DNA of 64,000 bases from an uncultured Prevotella sp. GTDB lineage: Bacteria; Bacteroidota; Bacteroidia; Bacteroidales; Bacteroidaceae. The position numbers were made by a program, and so were the translations under genes. Where the stretch lies: assembly GCA_945875635.1 (NCBI GenBank), contig CAMCLD010000007.1, positions 1 through 64,000 on the forward strand, written 5' to 3'. Shown piece by piece: positions 34,294 through 42,729 of the stretch (position 1 is its first letter; each line of letters begins with the position of its first letter). Under the pieces are notes generated by a model. That model was not told where the DNA came from. It ran no database searches and saw only the letters and a list, made by a program, of their open reading frames with translations.

Positions 34294-37200
34294 TCATATT
34301 TCCCCTTTTATCTTTTTGGAATACTCAGAAGGAGTGCACCCGTATTTTTCCTTGAAATATTTAGAGAAAGCCCTTGGTGTTCCAAATCCCACCTTATATG
34401 CAATGTCGCTTATTGGCATCTTACTGTCATGAAGATAAAGTTCCGCCCTTTGAAGGCGCATGTCACGAATGAACTCTGAAGGAGTGAAACCTGTCAGGGA
34501 TAGCAGTTTCTTGTATAGCTGGACTCTTGAAATGTTAAGGGCAGAACTCATAAGTTCCACAGAGATATCTGCGTTACCCATATTCTCATTTACATATTTT
34601 GCAGCTGCATTGACGAACTGCTCATCAAGAGATACGATTTCAACATCTGGCAATACTGGCTTTATCTTTCCACCATCAGCGCCTTCTGACATGCCAAAAT
34701 CCTTCCATTTCAGTAGCCTGTCAATCCTTAGGCACAAAAGGTCTATATCGAATGGTTTGGTTATATAGTCGTCGGCACCAGATTCCAAACTCTCCTTCTG
34801 ATGTTCTGTTGCCACTCTTGCCGTAAGCAAAATAACTGGTATCTGTCGTGTACGGCTGTCTTCCTTAATCCTGCGACACAACTCATTGCCATCCATCAAT
34901 GGCATCATAACGTCGCTGAGCACAATGTCAGGAAGCCTGTTAGATATAAAATCAAGTGCCTCCTTGCCATTGCGTGCAGTAAAGACATTATATTTCACGC
35001 TTAGAATGTCACTGGCAAAATCGAGGAAGTCGATACTGTCATCAACAAGAAGGATGGTACGTCTGTCTTCTGTTCCATCTTCCAAGCCTTTAACATTCAC
35101 GGAAGAGTCTGTACTTTGTACATTGCCAACCACTATTTCCTCTTGCTTTGTATCTTCATTCCTTACAACAATAGCATTGTTGCCCATAGGCAAACTTATT
35201 GTAAACACTGTGCCACCATTCTTGTTGTCGGAAACGTTAATCTTTCCATGATGAGTATTTACGTATTCCTTGACGATAGAAAGTCCGAGTCCACTGCCAC
35301 CTGAACCATTTCTCTTGCCTGATGCCTGATAATACTTGTCAAATACCCGTTGCTTTTCCTCTTCGCTAATACCTATTCCATTGTCTGCAATCTTTATTAT
35401 AAAGAATTGGTCGTCATTTTCATCACATTCGACATCCAGAATCAAGTCCACTGTTCCTCCTTCGGGTGTAAACTTGAAAGCATTTCCCAACAGATTAGTC
35501 ACAATTTTCCTAATCTGGTCTTCATCGAATGCCATGACAGCCCTGTCAATAGTAGAATTTATATTAAAACATAATTTTTTTCTTGTGTATAGAGTAAAGG
35601 CTGCAGCTACACTCTTTATAACTGCTACTATATCCGCCACTTGCATCTCTGTAACCATCTTGTTCTGGTCTATCTTACGGAAATCGAGCAACTGATTTAC
35701 GAGATATGACAGGCGCATGGCATTTCTAAGCACAAGGTCAAGCATCTTGCGACGATGCATGTTAGGCTCCTCCTCTATGAGCGAGGCTATAGGCGAAGTG
35801 ATAAGATTCAAAGGTGTGCGCAACTCATGACTCACATTAGTGAAGAAAGAAAGTCTTTCCTCATTTATAATCCTATTCCGCCTTGCTTCCTCCTGTATCC
35901 TTTCTACCTCAAGCTTTTGGTTTCGACGTCTCAGATAGATTCTTATCAAGAGGAAAGAGACAGCGACAAATCCTAACGCATAAAGAAGTATGGCATACCA
36001 CGACAGATATGCAGGTTCGTCAATAATAATGTTCAATGTTGCTACATTATCGCTGATACTACCATCCCGCAATACAGTTCTCACCTCAAGCTTGTACTTT
36101 CCAGGTGTCAGATTGGTAAATGTAACGCTTGGCTGGTCATAAGGAGTCATGAGCCATTTGTCAGACAGGCCTAAAAGCCTATAATAGAAACGGCTTTTCG
36201 AGGGTATTACAATATTGCTCGTTGCCAACAATACGGTAAAGGCATTCTCGTCGTGTCTTAGCCGGATGTTACGGTCGTAATCTATTGTGTTTGATAGGAC
36301 TACCCTTCCATTGTACTTCTCGCCTACTCTCAGCGGATTGTCAAAAAGCACAATACCAGAGAAAAGGACATGCTCGTCTGGCTGATAACGACCCACACTC
36401 AAAGGATTTATGATGTTGATACCATCCTGACCGCCTATTACAATATTTCCATGTGAGTCGCGCAATATGGAACGATAGTTGAACTGCCGCTCCTGCAATC
36501 CATCATATTGATTGAATATCATAGAACTGGATATCCACTTCCCTTCTTTCCTTGCTACCCGAAATCTGACAAGTGAATTGGCAGATACTACCCACATGTT
36601 TCTGTCACCATCCTCAATGACGGAGCTGCCAACCATGCCTGAGCCTCTGAGCTGTTTGTTGAGCACGTAGATTTTGTCTGCCTTACTATCATAAACATTG
36701 ATGCCAGAGTTGCTTAAAATCCAACACAATGAACGGCTATCCTCATATACCTGATTGAGAAGAGGGTTAAGAAGGACATCACCACTTGCAGTGCTCTTGA
36801 AATTAGTGAAGCTGCCATCCTTAGGGTCAAATACGGAGAAGTTTGAATTATGCCCTACAAGCACCTTTCCAGACCTCATCATCGAGAGAGAGGAAATGGA
36901 ATTGCCTGCAAGTTTGCTGTTAGAGGTATTATAAGTAATGAATGAGTCATCAGCAGGATTTAGCACTTGAAGCCCCGAGAGCAACGTTCCTATTACAATT
37001 CTTCCATCGGGCAATTCACACAATGTCCATACATTATCATCAGAAAGACCATTCCTTTTGCCTTCCTCATAACGATATACTTTGGACTTTCCATCCTTCA
37101 ATCTCAGCAGTCCGCCATCATATGAACCGAACCACAAAGCTCCGTCAGAGGCAGCAAGCGATGAAACTATCACATCGCTGCCCAAGCCTGTCTCTGATTT

Positions 37201-38406
37201 GCGGTATGATGCAGTCTGCATTCCTGTCACCGGGTTATATTTGACTATTCCCTTATCATTGGTGCCACACCAATAATTGCCATCCCTGTCTTCTGCAATG
37301 GTACAGACATCTCCCAGCATTACAGTAGAGAACATCATCTCGAATGGAGAATAATAAGCAACTCCATTCTTATATGTTCCTATCCAGATGCCACCCTTGT
37401 CGTCAAGCTTCACACGCTGTATGGTGTTGTCAGAGAGAGCACCGCGAGTATTGTCTGCAACAAGATGCTTGTATTTTCGTTCCTTGTCATAAAGAACATA
37501 AATACCATCGTGCTCGGTGGCTATCCATAGACAACCATTCTTGTCGTTCTCAACGTCCTTTACGATGATGTGACTCTTCTTGTTGATATTATAACCGTAA
37601 ACATTCAGAAAATCATTGACACTGTTGAACCATTTCCGAAACTCAGAACTATATACCCATGTCCTGCCTTTTGATGTCACCCATAAATTACTGAATTTGT
37701 CAACATATACATAATATGACAAGTTCTTTTCCTTATTCATGTTATGGACATAATAACTTGTCCACAACACTTTACGCTTATGGCTGTCAACTTTCTGCAG
37801 CACTCCATCATTATATGCTATTATGGCAGTTCCTGATGAAGTACAGCTAATATCTGTTATGGTGACTTTACGTATATCTCTGCCACAACGCAACAAGACA
37901 GGACGACACACACTTATGTCATAATAGTAAAGTCCCAATCCATCAACAGCAATCCACATATTGCCTACAGAATCGACCTGAAGTCTGGAAGGAGTTCCTT
38001 TCATGCCGACTCTTGCCATCCATTCTGACGCTTTGTGAAAAGACTCTGAACGCTTGTCAAACAAACACAATCCGGAATAAGTACGCACCCATATATTGCC
38101 AAACCTATCCTCATGCAACCTTACGACATTGTTGTCTGGAAGTGAAGTGGACACCCTCTCGTCATGATAGAAGTTACGGAAACGGAAACCATCGTATTTA
38201 TTGAGACCTGACGAGGTGGCTATCCAAAGATAACCGCGAGAATCCCTTATAATATCATTTACCTGACTGAAAGACAATCCATCAGCTGTAGTGACATACT
38301 TGAACTCTATGTCGTCGTTGTATGCCAGCATCCACGATGTGCTGAATAACAAGGATGTCAACAGCACAATCCGTTGCAATATGGAGTCTATACGTAGGAA
38401 AGTCAT
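34294..38406 (-). CDS. Hybrid two-component system sensor/regulator (HTCS)
   Basis: One polypeptide of about 1371 residues that joins an entire two-component system. The start at 38406 (MTFLRIDSILQ) overlaps the LacI stop as ATGA, so it is preferred over the ATG 12 bases further up. Order: signal or anchor, a propeller of repeats (DGLSFSQVNDIIRDSRGYLW type) to about residue 680, a Y_Y_Y sensor domain (SRFYYRLLGL), membrane span about 805-830, HisKA FFTNVSHELRTPLNL, HATPase (GSGGSGLGLSIV), receiver from about 1115 (ILLVDDS, phospho-Asp in VLSDVMMP at about 1165), and AraC HTH at the C-terminus. HTCS proteins switch on nearby polysaccharide genes, here presumably the GH31-GH2-GH31 operon. Confidence 0.95.
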   Translation of the reverse strand: MTFLRIDSILQRIVLLTSLLFSTSWMLAYNDDIEFKYVTTADGLSFSQVNDIIRDSRGYLWIATSSGLNKYDGFRFRNFYHDERVSTSLPDNNVVRLHEDRFGNIWVRTYSGLCLFDKRSESFHKASEWMARVGMKGTPSRLQVDSVGNMWIAVDGLGLYYYDISVCRPVLLRCGRDIRKVTITDISCTSSGTAIIAYNDGVLQKVDSHKRKVLWTSYYVHNMNKEKNLSYYVYVDKFSNLWVTSKGRTWVYSSEFRKWFNSVNDFLNVYGYNINKKSHIIVKDVENDKNGCLWIATEHDGIYVLYDKERKYKHLVADNTRGALSDNTIQRVKLDDKGGIWIGTYKNGVAYYSPFEMMFSTVMLGDVCTIAEDRDGNYWCGTNDKGIVKYNPVTGMQTASYRKSETGLGSDVIVSSLAASDGALWFGSYDGGLLRLKDGKSKVYRYEEGKRNGLSDDNVWTLCELPDGRIVIGTLLSGLQVLNPADDSFITYNTSNSKLAGNSISSLSMMRSGKVLVGHNSNFSVFDPKDGSFTNFKSTASGDVLLNPLLNQVYEDSRSLCWILSNSGINVYDSKADKIYVLNKQLRGSGMVGSSVIEDGDRNMWVVSANSLVRFRVARKEGKWISSSMIFNQYDGLQERQFNYRSILRDSHGNIVIGGQDGINIINPLSVGRYQPDEHVLFSGIVLFDNPLRVGEKYNGRVVLSNTIDYDRNIRLRHDENAFTVLLATSNIVIPSKSRFYYRLLGLSDKWLMTPYDQPSVTFTNLTPGKYKLEVRTVLRDGSISDNVATLNIIIDEPAYLSWYAILLYALGFVAVSFLLIRIYLRRRNQKLEVERIQEEARRNRIINEERLSFFTNVSHELRTPLNLITSPIASLIEEEPNMHRRKMLDLVLRNAMRLSYLVNQLLDFRKIDQNKMVTEMQVADIVAVIKSVAAAFTLYTRKKLCFNINSTIDRAVMAFDEDQIRKIVTNLLGNAFKFTPEGGTVDLILDVECDENDDQFFIIKIADNGIGISEEEKQRVFDKYYQASGKRNGSGGSGLGLSIVKEYVNTHHGKINVSDNKNGGTVFTISLPMGNNAIVVRNEDTKQEEIVVGNVQSTDSSVNVKGLEDGTEDRRTILLVDDSIDFLDFASDILSVKYNVFTARNGKEALDFISNRLPDIVLSDVMMPLMDGNELCRRIKEDSRTRQIPVILLTARVATEHQKESLESGADDYITKPFDIDLLCLRIDRLLKWKDFGMSEGADGGKIKPVLPDVEIVSLDEQFVNAAAKYVNENMGNADISVELMSSALNISRVQLYKKLLSLTGFTPSEFIRDMRLQRAELYLHDSKMPISDIAYKVGFGTPRAFSKYFKEKYGCTPSEYSKKIKGEI

Positions 38407-39416
38407 TTCTTGATGCAACTCTCGCGTATTATAAGTTCCATAGGTACTACCTCATGGTATATTTTCTTGTCACCATTTATATTTCTCATAAGCAATTCAC
38501 AAGCCTTACGTCCCTGTAGGTTGGCCTGGTCGGCTATTGTAGTCAGCCTTGGGGTTACGAAAGCCGCAGTGTCACCATCAGAGAAACCTATTATGGACAC
38601 ATCCTCAGGGATTTTCAGTCCTTTAGCCTTGATGGCATCGAAGGCTGCATAGGTTACGATGTCATTGAAGGCAAGAATTGCATCTGGCCTGTCTTCCCTT
38701 GACAACAGCCTGAGCGTAGCATCTCGTGCCACTTCAAAGTCAATTCTGTCACAGAAGACAAGATTTCTGTCAATAGGTATTCCTGCTTCTCTCAAGGCTT
38801 CAAGATAACCATGTTTCCTTCGCCTTACCATGTCAAGATGATTCGGACCGCCGATGAAGGCAATCCGTCTGTTGCCAGATGCTATGAGATGCCTTGTCGC
38901 ATTGCGGGCCGCCACATCACCGTCAGCCACTACATGGGAGAAAAGTTCCGGCAGGCATGTCCTTGCAAAAAAGACAAGAGGGATTCCCATTGAGTGTATC
39001 TTCTGGAAATGTGAGTAATCGACAGTGTCCTGGGCAAGACATGCTATGATGCCCTCTACATGCATACTGACAAAGTTTTCTATGGCAAGTGCCTCGTCCT
39101 CGTGGTTCTCATGCGAATTGCTGGCAAAAACGGAATAGTCTTTCTCACGGGCGTAGCATTCGATGCCATCAAGCACTGAGGCATAATAGTGAGTCACAAG
39201 ATTTGGCAACACAACACCGATTATTCGGGGTGCTTCCTTCCTAAGGCTCTGAGCAAAAGGATTGGGACGGTAATTAAGTTCTTTTGCAAGATTCTGTACC
39301 TTACGTCTCATATCCTCGCCTACCTCATGGCTGTTTCTCAGGGCTCTTGATACAGTTGCAATGCTGACACCAAGCATGGCAGCCATATCCTTTAGAGATA
39401 CTCTTTGTTGCTTCAT
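38403..39416 (-). CDS. LacI family transcriptional regulator
   Basis: The 337-residue protein has the LacI N-terminal helix-turn-helix (VSLKDMAAMLGVSIATVSRALRNSHEVGEDMRRKV, about 5-40) and hinge (NYRPNPFAQSLRK). The sugar-binding periplasmic-protein-like core follows, with IIGVVLPNLVTHYYASVLDGIE, AFIGGPNHLDMVRRRKHGYLEA and PDAILAFNDIVTYAAFDAI. Length and features are normal for a functional repressor or activator. Its stop overlaps the start of the HTCS gene by the sequence ATGA, so the two regulators are made together. A palindrome of LacI type, GTAAACGTTTAC, lies about 300 bases upstream and again before nhaD, and is a candidate site for this or a similar protein. Confidence 0.94.
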   Translation of the reverse strand: MKQQRVSLKDMAAMLGVSIATVSRALRNSHEVGEDMRRKVQNLAKELNYRPNPFAQSLRKEAPRIIGVVLPNLVTHYYASVLDGIECYAREKDYSVFASNSHENHEDEALAIENFVSMHVEGIIACLAQDTVDYSHFQKIHSMGIPLVFFARTCLPELFSHVVADGDVAARNATRHLIASGNRRIAFIGGPNHLDMVRRRKHGYLEALREAGIPIDRNLVFCDRIDFEVARDATLRLLSREDRPDAILAFNDIVTYAAFDAIKAKGLKIPEDVSIIGFSDGDTAAFVTPRLTTIADQANLQGRKACELLMRNINGDKKIYHEVVPMELIIRESCIKK

Positions 39417-39463
39417 CTATATACATTAATAAAAATCATGTTTCACAAGTTACAAACTTTTTC

Positions 39464-39605
39464 AAAGGAGTTTCCTTGAGCTTTGCGAAAAAACAAGTTG
39501 ACAAGTAAACGAGTTGCTACTCTTCTTGCTTAAGCTTGTCAATAGCCAGAAAAAAACAATAACTGGCAACTTGTCAATTGGCAGCACATCGGAGACATGC
39601 GAAAG
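39464..39605. repeat. Intergenic repeat R1, partial copy
   Basis: Starts with GGAGTTTCCTTGAGCTTTGC and has AACAAGTTGACAAGTAAACG, GAGTTGCTACTCTTCTTGCT and a decayed end ACATCGGAGACATGCGAAAG. It lies upstream of the LacI gene. Confidence 0.75.
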
Positions 39606-39618
39606 TAAGTAATAATTC

Positions 39619-39707
39619 TTATGCAAAGATAATGCAAATCGAGAGCAGAAGCATCAAGCTTGCTTGGATGTTATGCCGAGATGTAGCTTATCTTATGCAA
39701 AGATAAT
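39619..39707. repeat. Intergenic repeat R3, short copy
   Basis: Runs from TTATGCAAAGATAATGCAAA through GAGAGCAGAAGCATCAAGCT and GATGTTATGCCGA to GTAGCTTATCTTATGCAAAG. It matches the ends of the longer copy at 33891-34050 and lacks its middle. Confidence 0.75.
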
Positions 39708-39723
39708 AAAATTCCTCAACAAT

Positions 39724-39735
39724 GTAAACGTTTAC
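39724..39735. promoter_or_regulatory. LacI-type operator palindrome
   Basis: GTAAACGTTTAC is a perfect 12-bp palindrome of the kind bound by LacI/CcpA family proteins. Forty-five bases separate it from the -7 box of the candidate small RNA (39781-39788), which puts its centre near -62. The identical palindrome occurs at 63273-63284, 46 bases before the nhaD -7 box. Confidence 0.7.
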
Positions 39736-39759
39736 GTGATTTTTTTTTCAAGAAATCAA

Positions 39760-39788
39760 TTGAGTATAATAATTATTTTGTAACTTTG
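39760..39788 (+). promoter_or_regulatory. Promoter of the candidate small RNA
   Basis: TTG at 39760-39762 and TAACTTTG at 39781-39788, separated by 18 bases, match the Bacteroidetes promoter pattern. No reading frame follows before the terminator at 39909-39944. Confidence 0.6.
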
Positions 39789-39794
39789 CAAAGT

Positions 39795-39944
39795 ATTAAA
39801 TACTTCAGCATATTGGTCAAGAGACTCATTTACTGAAGATTTGCAATTGGACAGGCATAAATGAAAGAGTAATGAATAGTTGATAATAAGTTAGTTAGAA
39901 AAAATCAGAAGGCAATGTTGTTGTGAAACAACTTTGCCTTTTTT
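39795..39944 (+). ncRNA. Candidate small RNA, about 150 nucleotides
   Basis: A Bacteroidetes-type promoter (39760-39788) is followed after about 120 bases by a strong intrinsic terminator (39909-39944) with no open reading frame longer than three codons between them. The 5' part can form AAGTATT-A-AATACTT and a larger stem closed by CTTCAG/CTGAAG (about 39799-39833), and the middle is A-rich and unstructured. The region lies between the divergent LacI gene and the end of the serine palmitoyltransferase gene, so it is not the tail or leader of a neighbour. A LacI-type palindrome upstream suggests regulated expression. I could not assign it to a known RNA family. The exact 5' end is estimated. 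Confidence 0.55.
39909..39944 (+). terminator. Intrinsic terminator of the candidate small RNA
   Basis: AAGGCAA/TTGCCTT plus GTTGTT/AACAAC form a 13-bp stem with one internal mismatch and a GTGA loop, followed by six T (39939-39944). Confidence 0.85.
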
Positions 39945-39980
39945 CATTCTCAGAAAAAAAACATAGTCAAGTCATTATCA

Positions 39981-40068
39981 CAAAGCATTGCATTGGCACT
40001 TGCAAAGCATTGCGTTGGCACTTGCAAAGCATTGCGTTGGCACTTGCAAAGCATTGCGCTGGCTGTTG
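39981..40068. repeat. 22-bp tandem repeat, four copies
   Basis: The unit CAAAGCATTGCGTTGGCACTTG (given here as CAAAGCATTGCG plus TTGGCACTTG) starts at 39981, 40003, 40025 and 40047. The first copy has one change and the last has several. No spacers, so not a CRISPR array. Confidence 0.9.
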
Positions 40069-40179
40069 AATTTGTCATACAATAAAGAAAGACTTAATTG
40101 CTTCACATAGGAAACACTTAAGCCTTTGTTATGAAAAAGGAATATTGCTGTCTTTAAAATACTATTTTCAAGCAGAAAA

Positions 40180-40265
40180 ACTAATAACTTGTTGACTTGT
40201 CAACTTGTTTCTTCGCAAAGCTCAATGAAACTCCTTTGAGCGAGTTTATACTTGCGTTACTTGAA
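40180..40265. repeat. Intergenic repeat R1, half copy
   Basis: Contains AACTTGTTGACTTGTCAACT, TTCGCAAAGCTCAATGAAAC and the end ACTTGCGTTACTTGAA. It sits directly after the stop of the serine palmitoyltransferase gene. Confidence 0.75.
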
Positions 40266-40270
40266 TGGTA

Positions 40271-41458
40271 TTATTTTATTATACCTTGCTCAACGAAAAT
40301 CTGCTTAAGGATATCAACACCTTTATCTACCTCTTCTTTCGTATGTGTCGCCATAAGGGCAAAGCGCACGAGAGTATCCTGTGGCGCACATGCCGGAGGT
40401 ACTACTGAATTGATGAACACTCCTCTGTCAAATGCAAGTTTTGTAACAAGGAAAGTCTTGTCAATGTCCCTTACATACAGAGGGATGATGGGGCTTTCGG
40501 TATCACCTATCTCAAAACCCTCCTCACGGAATCTCTTGAGTGCATAATTGGTAACATCCCATAACCTTTCTATCCTTTCAGGTTCAGCTTTAATAATATG
40601 GAGAGCCTCCATGGCGGCCGCTGTTGCAGCAGGTGCATTTGATGCGCTGAAGATATACGAACGGCATGTATGACGCAGATAGTTTATAGTATCCTTGTCT
40701 CCTGCTATAAAACCACCTATTGAGGCAAGGCTCTTGGAGAAAGTACCCATTATAAGGTCCACCTCATCAGTAAGTCCGAAATGGTCGCATACTCCCCTGC
40801 CCTGTTTTCCGAAGACTCCAATACCGTGAGCCTCATCTACCATTACTGAGCAGTTGTATTTATGCTTAAGTTCGATAATCTCGGGTAGTTTAGCTAAATC
40901 ACCTTCCATGGAGAAGACGCCATCTACGACAATGAGCTTGATAGAATCTTTGGGTAGTCCCTGAAGAATGCGCTCAAGATCTTCCATGTCATTGTGTTTA
41001 TAATGGAGCTGGGTCGCAAAAGAAAGGCGTCTGCCATCGACGATACTTGCATGGTCACGGTCGTCGCATATAATATAGTCACCTCTACCGACAACTACAG
41101 CAAGAACGCCTTGGTTAACAGAGAATCCAGTGGAAAAGCACAAAGCCTCATCCTTACCTTCAAACTCAGCGAGTTCCTTCTCAAGTTGAACATGTATGTC
41201 AAGTGTTCCATTCAGGAAACGGCTTCCTGCACAGCCAGAGCCATATTTGTCCAAAGCAGCTTTAGCAGCATCAATGATACGCTGGTCTCCAGTAAGCCCC
41301 GTATAGGCGTTTGAGCCGAACATTATAACCTTATGACCTCCCATTTCAACTTCTGTGCCCTGTTTGCTGGTGATAGCACGGAAGTAAGGATAAACACCAG
41401 CTTCCATGAACTTCTGTGGTTCACGATAATTCTTGTATCTTTCTTGTAATTGTCCCAT
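40271..41458 (-). CDS. spt: Serine palmitoyltransferase-type alpha-oxoamine synthase
   Basis: The 395-residue PLP enzyme belongs to the family of serine palmitoyltransferase, KBL and BioF. Its sequence (YFRAITSKQGTEVEMGGHKVIMFGSNAYTGLT region, GSGCAGSRFLNGTLDIH, VDEAHGIGVFGKQGRG, and TFSKSLASIGGF with the PLP-binding Lys near 240) is typical of the Bacteroides sphingolipid enzyme that joins serine and a fatty acyl-CoA to 3-ketosphinganine. KBL would normally sit beside a threonine dehydrogenase and BioF beside other bio genes, and neither is here. A lipid kinase gene diverges from it. An inositol-lipid cluster lies 11 kb away, so inositol sphingolipids are plausible. Confidence 0.85.
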   Translation of the reverse strand: MGQLQERYKNYREPQKFMEAGVYPYFRAITSKQGTEVEMGGHKVIMFGSNAYTGLTGDQRIIDAAKAALDKYGSGCAGSRFLNGTLDIHVQLEKELAEFEGKDEALCFSTGFSVNQGVLAVVVGRGDYIICDDRDHASIVDGRRLSFATQLHYKHNDMEDLERILQGLPKDSIKLIVVDGVFSMEGDLAKLPEIIELKHKYNCSVMVDEAHGIGVFGKQGRGVCDHFGLTDEVDLIMGTFSKSLASIGGFIAGDKDTINYLRHTCRSYIFSASNAPAATAAAMEALHIIKAEPERIERLWDVTNYALKRFREEGFEIGDTESPIIPLYVRDIDKTFLVTKLAFDRGVFINSVVPPACAPQDTLVRFALMATHTKEEVDKGVDILKQIFVEQGIIK

Positions 41459-41511
41459 TTTTTAGGTTTCTGTAATTCTGGAAATTACTTCCTATTATTT
41501 TTTATAGGCTG

Positions 41512-41519
41512 CAAAGTTA
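41512..41519 (-). promoter_or_regulatory. Candidate -7 box for serine palmitoyltransferase gene
   Basis: On the minus strand TAACTTTG followed by CA, 54 bases before the start codon at 41458. Confidence 0.5.
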
Positions 41520-41613
41520 CAAAAAAAGAATTACATTAAGTATTTTTTTCCTATAAATCTTGTTTTTATGTTTTTTTCATTTAGCAAAAAACACCATTTC
41601 AGTTGAATTTTAT

Positions 41614-41621
41614 TAATTTTG
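41614..41621 (+). promoter_or_regulatory. Candidate -7 box for the lipid kinase gene
   Basis: TAATTTTG followed by C, 49 bases before the start codon at 41670. Confidence 0.5.
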
Positions 41622-41669
41622 CAGTACGAAACATTCTTGAAAAACACTTTTCGAGAATGAGAACATGAT

Positions 41670-42713
41670 ATGATGAATAGCGTGAAGAGGAATATTGTCT
41701 TTATAACCAATCCAAAATCCGGAACCTCGACCAAAGGAGAGATTCCAGAATTAATCGAGAAGAGACTTGACACGAGCCGCTTCAACTATTCCATTGTCCA
41801 GACTGAAAGAGCCGGTCATGCCACTGAACTGGCAACAAATGCGGCAAAAGAAGGAGTTGACATAATTGTTGCCGTTGGTGGGGACGGCACCGTCAATGAG
41901 GTGGCAAAAGCCATCACCCACACATCATCGGCATTGGGGATAATCCCATGTGGGTCTGGTAATGGACTGGCAAGGCACCTGATGCTTCCTATGGAGCCAG
42001 GACGTGCAGTGGAGATAATTAACGAATGTGTAATACATCCTCTCGACTATGGAACGATAAACAACATGCCATTCTTCTGCACATGCGGAATGGGATTCGA
42101 CGCTTTCATAAGCAAGAAATTCGCCGATGCAGGAAAGAGAGGACTCATAACATATGCTGAGAATGTTCTCATGGAAGGTCTGAAATACAAGCCTGAGACC
42201 TATGAGATAGAGGACGAGAATGGAGTCAGGACAATAGATGCATATCTTATTTCCGTTGCCAATGCTTCACAATATGGAAACAATGCCTATATAGCTCCAC
42301 AGGCATCTATGAGCGACGGCATGCTTGATGTAATCATTATGGAACCTTTCGACATAATAGGAGCTCCACAAATCAGCATAGACATGTTCAACAAGACTTT
42401 AGACAAGAATTCCAAGATAAGAACATTCCGTACGAAAAGGATACATATTAAGAGGAGCAAGCCAGGACTCATTCATTACGACGGCGACCCCATAACAACA
42501 GGCGAGGATCTCGAAATAGCGATACAGGAAAAAGGTATCAACGTAATTGTCAATCCTTTTGCCGACAAGACACAACGTCAGCCAAACATGGTACAGACTG
42601 CGCTATCAACATTTTTCAACGAGTTGAATATTCTGCGCGACAATCTCTCGAAGCAGGGAATGAAAGTGCAGGAGCTTAACAAGATGATTATCAAAAGGCT
42701 AAACCTTCAATAA
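41670..42713 (+). CDS. Diacylglycerol/sphingosine kinase-like lipid kinase
   Basis: The 347-residue protein has the catalytic domain of the diacylglycerol kinase family: IVFITNPKSGTSTKG near the start, the nucleotide loop VAVGGDGTVNEVAKA (about 67-81), GIIPCGSGNGLARHL, and DYGTINNMPFFCTCGMGFDA. These motifs are shared by DgkB, YegS and sphingosine kinases. It diverges from the serine palmitoyltransferase gene with about 210 bases between, so a sphingoid base or ceramide is a fair guess for the substrate, but diacylglycerol cannot be excluded. The C-terminal 60 residues (TQRQPNMVQTALSTFFNEL) form an extra helical tail. Confidence 0.85.
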   Translation: MMNSVKRNIVFITNPKSGTSTKGEIPELIEKRLDTSRFNYSIVQTERAGHATELATNAAKEGVDIIVAVGGDGTVNEVAKAITHTSSALGIIPCGSGNGLARHLMLPMEPGRAVEIINECVIHPLDYGTINNMPFFCTCGMGFDAFISKKFADAGKRGLITYAENVLMEGLKYKPETYEIEDENGVRTIDAYLISVANASQYGNNAYIAPQASMSDGMLDVIIMEPFDIIGAPQISIDMFNKTLDKNSKIRTFRTKRIHIKRSKPGLIHYDGDPITTGEDLEIAIQEKGINVIVNPFADKTQRQPNMVQTALSTFFNELNILRDNLSKQGMKVQELNKMIIKRLNLQ

Positions 42714-42729
42714 TCATCTTGCGCTTTCT

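Noticed and set aside
39981..40068. Possible CRISPR array
   Set aside because: Four direct units without spacers.
39417..40270. tRNA or 6S RNA in the long intergenic region
   Set aside because: No cloverleaf or long 6S-like hairpin could be drawn. Only the promoter-terminator unit at 39760-39944 stands out.
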